Positions 36,134 through 44,296 of a DNA stretch of 64,000 bases are shown in pieces. Positions within the stretch are counted from its first letter, which is position 1. The number at the start of each line of letters is the position of its first letter. The stretch covers positions 1 to 64,000 of the forward strand of contig CAYTGN010000015.1 in the NCBI GenBank assembly GCA_964437415.1. The letters run 5' to 3'. This DNA is from CADEDV01 sp964437415. GTDB taxonomy: Bacteria; Bacteroidota; Bacteroidia; Chitinophagales; Chitinophagaceae. The notes under the pieces were generated by a model. That model searched no databases. It saw only the letters and a list, made by a program, of their open reading frames with translations, and was not told where the DNA came from. The position numbers and the translations under genes were made by a program.

Positions 36134-37138
36134 CTACTTCATGCTCACAAATTCTTTAGGTAGCTTTCTTAATTCTTCTTCTGGCAGCGATCTGAAATAT
36201 TCGTAGGTCATCTTTAACCCTTCGCTTCGTTTCACCTTTGGCTCCCACCCCAAAATGGTTTTTGCTTTTGTAATATCAGGTTGCCTTTGTTTCGGATCAT
36301 CCACCGGCAACGGTTTGTAAACGATTTTCACCTTATTGCCTGTCAGGGCAAGTATCTCTTCAGCAAATTCTTTTAATGTGATCTCATTGGGATTGCCAAT
36401 ATTCACTGGCATGTGATAATCGCTCAGCAATAAACGGTAAATTCCGTCGATAAGATCAGCTACAAAACAAAAGCTTCTTGTTTGCGACCCATCGCCAAAA
36501 ACTGTAAGGTCCTCTCCTCTCAATGCCTGCCCGATAAATGCAGGTAATGCACGGCCATCATTGAGCCGCATTCTCGGACCATAGGTATTAAATATCCTTA
36601 CGATCCTTGTTTCCACACCATGAAATGTGTGATAAGCCATAGTGATGGATTCCATATAGCGTTTGGCCTCATCATACACACCCCGCGGACCAACGGGATT
36701 CACATTGCCCCAATATTCTTCCGTTTGCGGATGCACTAACGGATCGCCATATACTTCGCTGGTGGAAGCCACCAATATCCTTGCACCTTTTGCTTTTGCC
36801 AGTCCCAGACAATTATGTGTTCCCATCGCTCCCACTTTCAATGTCTGAATAGGAATTTTCAGGTAATCAATCGGGCTTGCCGGCGAAGCAAAATGCATGA
36901 TATAATCTAAACGGCCGGGGATATGAATAAACTTAGTAACATCATGATGATAAAACTCAAACTGCTCAAGCTTGAATAAATGCTCAATATTTTTCAGGTC
37001 GCCGGTGATCAGGTTATCCATGCCTATAACATGATAGCCTTCCCTGACGAAACGGTCACAGAGATGAGAACCGAGAAATCCTGCAGCGCCGGTAATCAAA
37101 ACTCTTTTCTTTTTTGAAGAAGTTATTGCTGTACTCAT
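36134..37138 (-). CDS. uxs: UDP-glucuronate decarboxylase (UDP-xylose synthase)
   Basis: The 334-residue short-chain dehydrogenase converts UDP-glucuronate to UDP-xylose. Visible are RVLITGAAGFLGSHLCDRF, MDNLITGDLKNIEHL, HFASPASPIDY, ASTSEVYGDP, the catalytic YDEAK preceded by GPRG, and the UXS-typical GDGSQTRSFCFV. The ATG at 37138 is preferred over the TTG three bases upstream. It is 43 bp downstream of ugd, which supplies UDP-glucuronate, so the two enzymes form a short pathway. Confidence 0.92.
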   Translation of the reverse strand: MSTAITSSKKKRVLITGAAGFLGSHLCDRFVREGYHVIGMDNLITGDLKNIEHLFKLEQFEFYHHDVTKFIHIPGRLDYIMHFASPASPIDYLKIPIQTLKVGAMGTHNCLGLAKAKGARILVASTSEVYGDPLVHPQTEEYWGNVNPVGPRGVYDEAKRYMESITMAYHTFHGVETRIVRIFNTYGPRMRLNDGRALPAFIGQALRGEDLTVFGDGSQTRSFCFVADLIDGIYRLLLSDYHMPVNIGNPNEITLKEFAEEILALTGNKVKIVYKPLPVDDPKQRQPDITKAKTILGWEPKVKRSEGLKMTYEYFRSLPEEELRKLPKEFVSMK

Positions 37139-37181
37139 CAATGCTGATATTATTACTTCTGTAAATAATTTATTAATTCAC

Positions 37182-38492
37182 TCATCCAACCACAGCCCTG
37201 CCAACACTTACATAGTGGAAACCAAGTTTCCGCATTGTTTCCAGGTCAAAAAGATTGCGTCCGTCGAAGATAACTTTGTTTTTCAGTTCTGCGCTGATCC
37301 TTGAAAATTCAGGTGTACGAAACTCATTCCATTCTGTAGCAATGATAAGAGCATCTGCATTTTTTAGCGCATCATAGCGGCTTTCAGCATACGTTATATT
37401 ATCGCCAATAAGTGCTTTGACATTTTTCATGGCTTCGGGATCAAATGCGGTAACTGTTGCCCCGGCTTTTGTCAGTTCTTCGATCATGTATAAGGCAGGC
37501 GCCTCCCGGATATCATCTGTATTGGGCTTAAATGACAGCCCCCACAATGCAAAATGTTTTCCTTTCAGGTTACTCTTAAAATAATGATTGATGGCAGGCA
37601 ATAAATGCAGCTTTTGTTCTTCATTCACCTCCATTACTGCATTTAATATCCGGAAATCATATTTCACATCACTAGCAGATTTTACCAAAGCCTGCACATC
37701 TTTAGGAAAACAACTGCCGCCATAACCGATTCCGGGGAAAAGGAAACGTTTCCCAATTCTTTCATCACTCCCAATGCCACGACGCACCATGTCCACATCT
37801 GCACCAAGCAGTTCGCAAAGTTTCGCCACTTCATTCATAAAAGAGATCTTGGTGGCAAGGAAAGAATTCGCAGCATACTTCGTAAGCTCTGCCGAACGTT
37901 CATCCATGAAAATAACAGGGTTGCCCTGGCGAACAAACGGCGCATACAGCTCACTCATCACTTTTCTTGCTCTTTCAGAATTGGTGCCGATGACCACCCG
38001 GTCCGGTTTCATAAAATCTTCAACAGCCACCCCTTCTCTTAAAAATTCCGGGTTGCTCACCACATCAAACTCCCCTTTATAATTTTTAGCAATAGCAATA
38101 TGCACTTTTTCCGCAGTTCCCACCGGCACGGTGCTTTTGTCCACTATCACTTTGTAATCCGACAGTATCTTACCGAGATCTTCAGCCACACCTAAAACAT
38201 ATTTCAGATCGGCTGAACCATCCTCGCCAGGTGGTGTGGGCAAAGCAAGAAAAATAATCTCTGCATCACGAATGCCTGCAGCAAGGTCAGTGGTAAAATA
38301 TAGTCTTTGCTCTTTGAGGTTACGGAGAAAAATTTTTTCAAGCCCCGGCTCATAAATTGTAACCTCACCGTTGCTGAGTTTTTTCACTTTGTTTACATCA
38401 ATATCCACACAGGTAACCGTATTGCCTGTTTCAGCAAAACAAGTTCCCGTCACCAATCCGACATAACCTGTTCCAACGACTGCGATTTTCAT
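37182..38492 (-). CDS. ugd: UDP-glucose 6-dehydrogenase
   Basis: Ugd oxidises UDP-glucose to UDP-glucuronate with two NAD+. The 436-residue protein has MKIAVVGTGYVGLVTGTCFAE, VDKSTVPVGTA, SNPEFLREG, the catalytic Cys in GYGGSCFPKDVQAL, and LSFKPNTDDIREAP in the C-terminal domain. It starts six bases after the stop of the aminotransferase gene and precedes uxs, consistent with one transcript producing UDP-GlcA and UDP-Xyl. Confidence 0.95.
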   Translation of the reverse strand: MKIAVVGTGYVGLVTGTCFAETGNTVTCVDIDVNKVKKLSNGEVTIYEPGLEKIFLRNLKEQRLYFTTDLAAGIRDAEIIFLALPTPPGEDGSADLKYVLGVAEDLGKILSDYKVIVDKSTVPVGTAEKVHIAIAKNYKGEFDVVSNPEFLREGVAVEDFMKPDRVVIGTNSERARKVMSELYAPFVRQGNPVIFMDERSAELTKYAANSFLATKISFMNEVAKLCELLGADVDMVRRGIGSDERIGKRFLFPGIGYGGSCFPKDVQALVKSASDVKYDFRILNAVMEVNEEQKLHLLPAINHYFKSNLKGKHFALWGLSFKPNTDDIREAPALYMIEELTKAGATVTAFDPEAMKNVKALIGDNITYAESRYDALKNADALIIATEWNEFRTPEFSRISAELKNKVIFDGRNLFDLETMRKLGFHYVSVGRAVVG

Positions 38493-38498
38493 GTAGTA

Positions 38499-39629
38499 TT
38501 ATTTATTTGCGTACTCCAAAACTTTTGATGTAATAAAACTCAGTTGCTCATCGTCCATCTCAGTGTGTATTGGCAGAGAGATCACTCTTTCTGTGAGCCA
38601 GTCTGTCACCGGCATTTCCTGCGAAGCCACATTGAATTGTTCAAACATTTTTTGCCTGTGACCCGGCACAGGGTAATAGATCATGGCCGGTATCTTATGT
38701 TCAGCCAAAAACTGTTTCAGCCCTTCACGATTCACTCCATCCAGTAAGATGGTATATTGATGAAAAACATGATGGGAATATTCAGCCCGGTAAGGTGTAG
38801 TGATCTTGGGATGGCGGGCAAATGCATTATCATAAAAACCGGCAACGTTTCTTCTTGCTTCAGTATATTCATCAAGATGCCTTAGCTTGATATTTAATAT
38901 GGCTGCCTGTATAGCATCAAGCCGGCTATTGCAACCTACCACATCATGATAGTATTGACGGCTTTGACCATGATTGGCAATCATCCTCATCTTTGCCGCC
39001 AGTTCATCATCCTGTGTGAATATAGCGCCGCCATCACCAAAAGCCCCAAGGTTCTTTGAAGGATAAAAAGAAGTGGCGCCAATATGACCAATAGTGCCGG
39101 TCTTTTTAACTGAGCCATCTGCAAACCTGTAACTACTGCCGATGGCCTGCGCATTATCTTCTATCACAAACAGGCTGTGCTTTTGAGCAATGTTCATGAT
39201 CTCCTGCATGGGTGCAGCCTGCCCGTATAAATGCACGGGGACAATTGCTTTTGTTTTGGCAGTGATCGCTTTTTCCAATGCTGCCGGGTCCATACAGAAA
39301 GTTTTGGGATCCACTTCCACAAAAACAGGTGTAAGCCGGAGCAAAGCAATCACTTCTGTGGTGGCGATATAAGTGAAAGAAGGAGTGATCACTTCATCAC
39401 CGGGCTGCAGCCCCAAAGCCATCATGGCGATTTGCAGCGCATCCGTGCCATTGGCACAGGGAATAGTATGTTTTGCTCCAAGATAAGAAGACAAAGCTTC
39501 AGCAAAATCTATTACTGCCTTCCCGTTGATAAATGCTGTGCTTTCCATTACCTCCAAAACCGCTTTATCCACCTCGGGCTTTATTTTGTGGTACTGCGTT
39601 TTTGTGTCCACCATCTGAATCGGTCGCAT
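38499..39629 (-). CDS. DegT/DnrJ/EryC1-family sugar aminotransferase
   Basis: This PLP enzyme (376 residues from the ATG at 39629) transfers an amino group to a keto-sugar nucleotide. It has GTDALQIAMMALGLQPGDEVI, TPSFTYIAT, VHLYGQAAPM, the PLP-contacting VIEDNAQAIG, the PLP Lys in FYPSKNLGAFGDGGA, and NSRLDAIQAAIL. An upstream ATG at 39653 would add eight residues; 39629 gives the family-typical start. It heads the nucleotide-sugar operon. The keto-sugar dehydrogenase that would feed it is not in the window. Confidence 0.88.
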   Translation of the reverse strand: MRPIQMVDTKTQYHKIKPEVDKAVLEVMESTAFINGKAVIDFAEALSSYLGAKHTIPCANGTDALQIAMMALGLQPGDEVITPSFTYIATTEVIALLRLTPVFVEVDPKTFCMDPAALEKAITAKTKAIVPVHLYGQAAPMQEIMNIAQKHSLFVIEDNAQAIGSSYRFADGSVKKTGTIGHIGATSFYPSKNLGAFGDGGAIFTQDDELAAKMRMIANHGQSRQYYHDVVGCNSRLDAIQAAILNIKLRHLDEYTEARRNVAGFYDNAFARHPKITTPYRAEYSHHVFHQYTILLDGVNREGLKQFLAEHKIPAMIYYPVPGHRQKMFEQFNVASQEMPVTDWLTERVISLPIHTEMDDEQLSFITSKVLEYANK

Positions 39630-39792
39630 CAGGGAAAGGGTTTGATGGGTCATTAAAGTCAAATTGGTCTTAAAAGTCGTTTCTCAGCAATTCTGAAACA
39701 GTAAAATTATGTGTACCGTTGACTTTCAAAATAAGTGACGCCTGCCCATATCTTTCTCCACACAATCATTTAATTTGATACGTTCAGGCGGG

Positions 39793-39800
39793 CAAAAATA
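39793..39800 (-). promoter_or_regulatory. -7 element for the nucleotide-sugar operon
   Basis: The minus strand reads TATTTTTG, matching TAnnTTTG, about 140 bases upstream of the first operon gene. A -33 TTG is not evident. Confidence 0.4.
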
Positions 39801-39831
39801 GTAAAATACAGGTAGTTTACATGATTGCTTT

Positions 39832-39839
39832 TACATTTG
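39832..39839 (+). promoter_or_regulatory. -7 element for waaA
   Basis: TACATTTG matches TAnnTTTG and ends 22 bases before the waaA start. With the element at 39793 it would make this a compact divergent promoter region. Confidence 0.4.
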
Positions 39840-39861
39840 CCCAATCCTTAAGATCAGGACG

Positions 39862-41136
39862 TTGAGTGTTGTTTTCTACCATATATTCTTATTACTGTTC
39901 CGTGCCGGGGCAGCAATTGCTGCTTTATTCAGTGAAAAAATCAAAAAATGGAATACCGGCAGAAAAGGCCTTTTTGAACAAATGGCCCGGGCCATTCCTG
40001 CCAGCGAAAAGATCATCTGGATGCACTGCGCTTCTTTGGGTGAGTTTGAGCAGGGAAGACCGGTGCTGGAGGGTATTAGACAACAATATCCCGGCTATAA
40101 GATATTACTCACCTTTTTCTCTCCCTCCGGCTATGAGATCAGGAAAAATTACGATGGTGCAGACTGGATTTTTTATCTGCCCATGGATGGTCCTGCCAAT
40201 GCAAAGCGGTTCCTTGACATTGCCCATCCTTCCTTAGTAATATTTGTGAAATATGAATTTTGGTATTATTACCTGGGCACGGCCAGAAAAAGAAATATTC
40301 CGTTGTTGCTGATCTCTGCGGCTTTCAGAAAAAATCAGCCATTTTTCAGGTGGTATGGAGGACTGCACAGGAAAATGCTGCGCTGCTTCACACATATTTT
40401 TGTGCAGAACAACCTCTCGCTGCAGTTGCTTGACAAAACAGGGTTTTCAGGTGTCAGCAGTCTGGCAGGTGACACCCGTTTCGACCGTGTTTCCCAAATC
40501 GCCGGCAAATTTGAACCTATACCTGTTATAGAAAGATTTGCCGAAAAGAAAAAGCTATTTATTGCTGGCAGCACATGGCCCGAAGATGAAATCGCTATCC
40601 AAAGAGCATTTGCCGGCATACATAATCCGTCATTAAAACTAATTATTGCTCCGCATGAAGTGAATGAAAAACACATTGCAGCTTTGCTGAATTTATTCCC
40701 TGGCGCTGTTCGTTTTTCCCAACTCTCTTCTGCTCCTTCACAGTCACCAGCAAGCGATGTTTTGATCATTGACAATATCGGGATGTTATCGCGGCTATAT
40801 CATTATGCCTGGATCACCTATGTGGGAGGCGCCATGAGCAAAAGAGGCATTCATAATGTGCTGGAAGCTGCAGTATATGACAAGATCGTTTTGTTCGGTC
40901 ACGAATATGAAAAAAATCCTGAAGTGATTGAATTGGTGAAATCCGGCGGAGGAATCTCCATTCATGATCTGCAGAAAAATGGTGACCTGCTGCGGCAGGT
41001 GACCGAAGTGCTGCTATCAGGCAAAGAAGAATACGTACTCAGAAGCAGGGCTGCAGGCGATTTTGTGAGGGCCAACCGGGGAGCCACTCTTCACATTCTT
41101 CAGTTCATTCAGGAGAAACGTCTTTTGATCAACTGA
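39862..41136 (+). CDS. waaA: 3-deoxy-D-manno-octulosonic acid (Kdo) transferase
   Basis: WaaA adds Kdo to lipid A precursor at the inner membrane. The 424-residue protein has an N-terminal membrane anchor (YHIFLLLFRAGAAIAALF), then the GT30 pattern: MHCASLGEFEQGRPVL, the Pro-Ser-Gly-Tyr of FFSPSGYEI, VKYEFWYYYL, FIAGSTWPEDE, YHYAWITYVGGAMSKRGIHNVLEAA. Length is normal (about 420). The start is a TTG at 39862; no in-frame ATG or GTG is nearer. The last 28 bp overlap the end of the convergent gene. Confidence 0.93.
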   Translation: MSVVFYHIFLLLFRAGAAIAALFSEKIKKWNTGRKGLFEQMARAIPASEKIIWMHCASLGEFEQGRPVLEGIRQQYPGYKILLTFFSPSGYEIRKNYDGADWIFYLPMDGPANAKRFLDIAHPSLVIFVKYEFWYYYLGTARKRNIPLLLISAAFRKNQPFFRWYGGLHRKMLRCFTHIFVQNNLSLQLLDKTGFSGVSSLAGDTRFDRVSQIAGKFEPIPVIERFAEKKKLFIAGSTWPEDEIAIQRAFAGIHNPSLKLIIAPHEVNEKHIAALLNLFPGAVRFSQLSSAPSQSPASDVLIIDNIGMLSRLYHYAWITYVGGAMSKRGIHNVLEAAVYDKIVLFGHEYEKNPEVIELVKSGGGISIHDLQKNGDLLRQVTEVLLSGKEEYVLRSRAAGDFVRANRGATLHILQFIQEKRLLIN

Positions 41137-41825
41137 TCAAAATGCACTACGACAGGATTATCATTACTCCATCCAAGTTTGGTTTTCATTTCCCGGTTGA
41201 TCCAGTATTCAGCTTCGGCATAGATATTAAAACTGTTGATGGTTTTGATGCTTCGTTCATACATAGATTCATCGCCTCTGAACAGTTCATTGATAAAAAG
41301 GAACCTGTCATTGATGCCTATTGCTTTTCGCAGATCCTTGATCGGTGTTTCCTTTAATACCTCCACCAGTTCGGTTTTTCCCTGCCGCAGTTTATCATTG
41401 AGCGACTCGGCTCCGTCAGCAGCGCTTTCATTGTTTTCTTTCACTCTTGGCTGATGGGACAAAGTAGGTATTTCCATCATCGGGTCAAAAACCATATCCA
41501 ACTGGCCATTCTTTTGTAACACGGCCACTGAGCCGTCATCCACCAGCAATGTTTCTTTCACCCGGTGGCTTTCGGTCTCTTTGGCAACAGGCGTTTCTGT
41601 TGCAGGTTTAGGTGCATACTTTTCATGCTGTGAAGCATAGATCGCCGGCGAGGCAGGCATCAGCACCGCCACTTTGGAAGTGCCGAGTGTTTTGCCGCTA
41701 TTGGCCTGTTGCAACTGGCCCAGTTCCTGTTGCAGCAATTGCACGGTCATCAGCATTTGCGAAGGTTCTGCCTTTTGTTCAAACTGTTCTTTCAGTTTAT
41801 GGATCAATGTTTCTATTCGTTGCAT
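41109..41825 (-). CDS. hypothetical protein, cytoplasmic, two-part
   Basis: I do not recognise a family. The 238-residue protein has no signal or membrane segment. It starts with a coiled-coil-like region (about 1-45, Gln/Leu/Lys-rich), has a low-complexity middle (about 50-140) and an ordered end (about 150-238, KDLRKAIGINDRFLFINELFRGD, then INSFNIYAEAEYWINREM). The end looks like a conserved domain, the middle like a linker. It is divergent from tdk and overlaps waaA tail-to-tail by 28 bp. Confidence 0.72.
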   Translation of the reverse strand: MQRIETLIHKLKEQFEQKAEPSQMLMTVQLLQQELGQLQQANSGKTLGTSKVAVLMPASPAIYASQHEKYAPKPATETPVAKETESHRVKETLLVDDGSVAVLQKNGQLDMVFDPMMEIPTLSHQPRVKENNESAADGAESLNDKLRQGKTELVEVLKETPIKDLRKAIGINDRFLFINELFRGDESMYERSIKTINSFNIYAEAEYWINREMKTKLGWSNDNPVVVHFDQLIKRRFS

Positions 41826-41830
41826 TTTGC

Positions 41831-41838
41831 TACTTTTG
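41831..41838 (+). promoter_or_regulatory. -7 promoter element upstream of tdk
   Basis: TACTTTTG fits TAnnTTTG and is 82 bases upstream of the tdk ATG, just beyond the start of the divergent hypothetical gene. No matching -33 TTG seen. Confidence 0.4.
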
Positions 41839-41920
41839 GCCGGTTGGCAAGGAGTGGTCTAAAATTACAAACTGTTTGCCAATAATGTCAGCAAGTTTTA
41901 CCCGATCCCAAATCTTAACA

Positions 41921-42493
41921 ATGTTCATAGAACCAAACATAAGGGGCGACCGGAGAGGATGGATAGAAGTGATCTGCGGCTCCATGTTCAGTGGCAAAAC
42001 GGAAGAACTCATCCGCCGGCTTAAACGGGTGAAGATAGCCAACCTGAAAGTGGAGATATTCAAACCCGCAGTAGATATACGATATGATGAAGTAAAGATC
42101 GTATCGCATGATACCAATGCCATCCAGTCCACACCTATTGATAATTCACAGAAAATATTATTAATGGCCAATGACGTGGATGTGATCGGGATTGACGAAG
42201 CCCAGTTTTTTGATGAAGAGATCGCCAATGTATGTGATGAACTTGCCTACCGGGGCATCCGGGTTATCGTTGCCGGACTGGATATGGATTTTATGGGTAA
42301 CCCCTTTGGCCAGATGCCCTATATCATGGCCAAGGCAGATTATGTGACCAAACTCCATGCTATCTGTGTAAAATGCGGCAACATTGCCAATTATTCCTAC
42401 CGAAAAATACCCAACGAAGACCAGGTGATGCTCGGGGCCAAAGATGTGTATGAACCACGCTGTCGCCAATGTTATAATGAAAACAAGGAATGA
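41921..42493 (+). CDS. tdk: thymidine kinase (type II)
   Basis: Thymidine kinase phosphorylates thymidine in the salvage pathway. The 190-residue protein has the type II P-loop GSMFSGKTEEL, the Walker B-like DEAQFF, the lasso region with GQMPYIM, and two Cys pairs of the zinc finger (CVKCG and CRQC). The ATG at 41921 gives the standard N-terminus; the open frame extends to 41612 but that part overlaps the divergent gene. ccmB overlaps its stop by four bases. Confidence 0.95.
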   Translation: MFIEPNIRGDRRGWIEVICGSMFSGKTEELIRRLKRVKIANLKVEIFKPAVDIRYDEVKIVSHDTNAIQSTPIDNSQKILLMANDVDVIGIDEAQFFDEEIANVCDELAYRGIRVIVAGLDMDFMGNPFGQMPYIMAKADYVTKLHAICVKCGNIANYSYRKIPNEDQVMLGAKDVYEPRCRQCYNENKE

Positions 42494-43149
42494 GCAGTCT
42501 AAAACACATATATACCCTTTTTAAAAAAGACCTGTTGCTGGAGGTGAGGCAGCAGTACAGCTTTTATGGCATTTTGTTGTATATCGGTTCAACCATTTTT
42601 GTGCTGAATCTTGCCGTCAAAGAACCTGAGGCAAGAGTGTGGAATGGCCTGTTTTGGGTGATACAATTATTCATTTGCATCAATGCCGTTGCCAAAAGCT
42701 TTTTGCAGGAAAGCCGTGGCCGTATGCTCTATTTTTATTCTATTGCCAGCCCCACTGCTTTTGTGCTGGCAAAATTGCTTTTCAATACGCTGCTGATGCT
42801 GGTGATGAGTTTATTGAGCTTGTTATTGTTCAGCATGTTTTTGGGTGTGCCTGAATTTCAAAAAACCCTTCAGTTCATCGGGCTGGTGATACTCGGCGGG
42901 TGGAGTCTTAGTTTAGTTTTTACTTTTTTAGCTGCTATTGCCGCCAAAGCACAGCAAAATGCAGCTATCATGGCTGTCTTAGGGTTTCCGCTTATTGTGC
43001 CGCAGTTGTTATTGCTGATGCAACTCTCGAATATTGCCTTTGCCCCTTTGCTTGCTATTCCTGCCGGAACAGTATTGCTGCTTGCTGCACTGGACGGGCT
43101 GGTCATCCTGCTGGCTATTATCCTGTTTCCTTTTTTATGGAGAGACTGA
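42490..43149 (+). CDS. ccmB: heme exporter permease CcmB
   Basis: The 219-residue protein has six hydrophobic segments and the CcmB pattern: LFKKDLLLEVRQQYSF at the start, then SFLQESRGRMLYFYSIASPTAFVLAKL and an end with LLLAALDGLVILLAIILFPFLW. CcmB is the permease of the CcmABC complex that handles heme for cytochrome c maturation. The ATPase CcmA is not nearby; separation of ccmA from ccmB is common in this phylum. It overlaps tdk by four bases. Confidence 0.88.
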   Translation: MSSLKHIYTLFKKDLLLEVRQQYSFYGILLYIGSTIFVLNLAVKEPEARVWNGLFWVIQLFICINAVAKSFLQESRGRMLYFYSIASPTAFVLAKLLFNTLLMLVMSLLSLLLFSMFLGVPEFQKTLQFIGLVILGGWSLSLVFTFLAAIAAKAQQNAAIMAVLGFPLIVPQLLLLMQLSNIAFAPLLAIPAGTVLLLAALDGLVILLAIILFPFLWRD

Positions 43150-43209
43150 CAGGAATACTCCTCCTCTTGCAATAACAAATACTATCATCCGATATTCCCC
43201 GTACTTCTG

Positions 43210-43238
43210 TTTGATATTCATATTTACCCTTATTTTTG
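43210..43238 (+). promoter_or_regulatory. putative promoter of ccmC
   Basis: TTTG at 43210-43213 and TATTTTTG at 43231-43238 are 17 bases apart, within the range seen for Bacteroidota promoters. The ccmC ATG follows 37 bases later. Confidence 0.55.
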
Positions 43239-43275
43239 CTCCACTTTAGCCGATTGCAGCTCACATTGACCTCCA

Positions 43276-43992
43276 ATGGCAGACGAAAAAAACTATATGT
43301 ACAAGTCCTGGTGGAAGATCCTAAGTGTAGTCTTGCTGGTTTATACCTTCACTGCCGGTTTGTTGTTAAAAGTTCCCCGGGACAGGGAATTGGGCGAAAC
43401 GATCAGGAACCTTTTCTTTCATGTTTGCATGTGGTTTGCAATGATGATACTGTTCATCCTGTCGGTCATCCATGCCATAAAATATTTACGGAACAATAAC
43501 CTGAAACATGATATTGCTTCAAGACAATATGCCGGCACCGGTATCTTACTGGGCCTTCTCGGCTACGCAACCGGTGCCATCTGGATGAGCTATACCTGGG
43601 CCGACCCCAATGTTTCTCCATTCAATTCCTTCAGCCTGATAGCAAGTGAACCAAAGCTGATAGGCGCTGCCGTTGCATTACTTATTTATGCCGCTTACAT
43701 GGTGCTTCGCCAATCCATCACAGATATGGACAAACGGGCAAAGGTCAGCGCAGTTTATAACATCTTTGCATTTGCTATGCTGTTTCCGTCCATCTGGATC
43801 GTTCCCAGGATGTTGCCAAGCCTGCACCCTGGTGGCAGCGAAGGAAACCCGGCGCTGAATTTTAAAGATGCCTCCATGATCATGCGGATGGTTTTCTACC
43901 CTGCCATTGCAGGATGGACCTTGCTCGCAGTCTGGATCACCACACTGAAAATACGTTTACATTTATTGAAAGAAAAAAAGATGATGTCATGA
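43276..43992 (+). CDS. ccmC: cytochrome c biogenesis protein CcmC/CcsA family
   Basis: The 238-residue protein has six transmembrane segments with conserved His near FHVCMW and a tryptophan-rich periplasmic loop (GAIWMSYTWADPN) as in heme-handling proteins of the CcmC/CcsA group; a second conserved region is FPSIWIVPRMLPSLHP. CcmC loads heme onto the chaperone CcmE. It is downstream of ccmB with its own promoter-like sequence and overlaps the next small gene by four bases. Confidence 0.88.
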   Translation: MADEKNYMYKSWWKILSVVLLVYTFTAGLLLKVPRDRELGETIRNLFFHVCMWFAMMILFILSVIHAIKYLRNNNLKHDIASRQYAGTGILLGLLGYATGAIWMSYTWADPNVSPFNSFSLIASEPKLIGAAVALLIYAAYMVLRQSITDMDKRAKVSAVYNIFAFAMLFPSIWIVPRMLPSLHPGGSEGNPALNFKDASMIMRMVFYPAIAGWTLLAVWITTLKIRLHLLKEKKMMS

Positions 43993-44204
43993 AGTTTTTG
44001 AAAAAAATATTATTGCTGTTGCCGCTGCTACTGACCATACTGCCGGGCATTGCTCAAAATGGTCAAACAGAAATGGCCGACCTGATGCGCAGCAACGGGA
44101 GGATTTATGTGGTGGTGGCCGTGATGCTGACAATCCTCGCCGGTCTTGTATTATACCTGGTACGTTTAGATAAAAAAATAAGCCGGTTAGAAAAAGAAAA
44201 CTGA
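43989..44204 (+). CDS. small membrane protein, CcmD-like position
   Basis: The 71-residue protein has a signal-like N-terminus (LLLLPLLLTILPGIAQ), one further membrane segment (IYVVVAVMLTILAGLVLYLVRL) and a charged tail (DKKISRLEKEN), as in CcmD, which stabilises the CcmABC complex. Its ATG overlaps the ccmC stop (ATGA), so translation is coupled. Sequence alone is too short for a firm family call; position supports it. The open frame begins earlier at 43914, but that part is ccmC in another frame. Confidence 0.62.
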   Translation: MKFLKKILLLLPLLLTILPGIAQNGQTEMADLMRSNGRIYVVVAVMLTILAGLVLYLVRLDKKISRLEKEN

Positions 44205-44296
44205 CCCTGCTGATGATCCCGGTAAAAGAAGGTATTATTCGTTTGCCATTTGACTTGAGCATTTAAAACGATTGCTATAACATTAAAACAGAATTC

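Noticed and set aside
41612..41920. N-terminal extension of thymidine kinase
   Set aside because: It overlaps the divergent gene at 41109-41825, and the canonical MFIEPN start with the P-loop at the right distance is at 41921.
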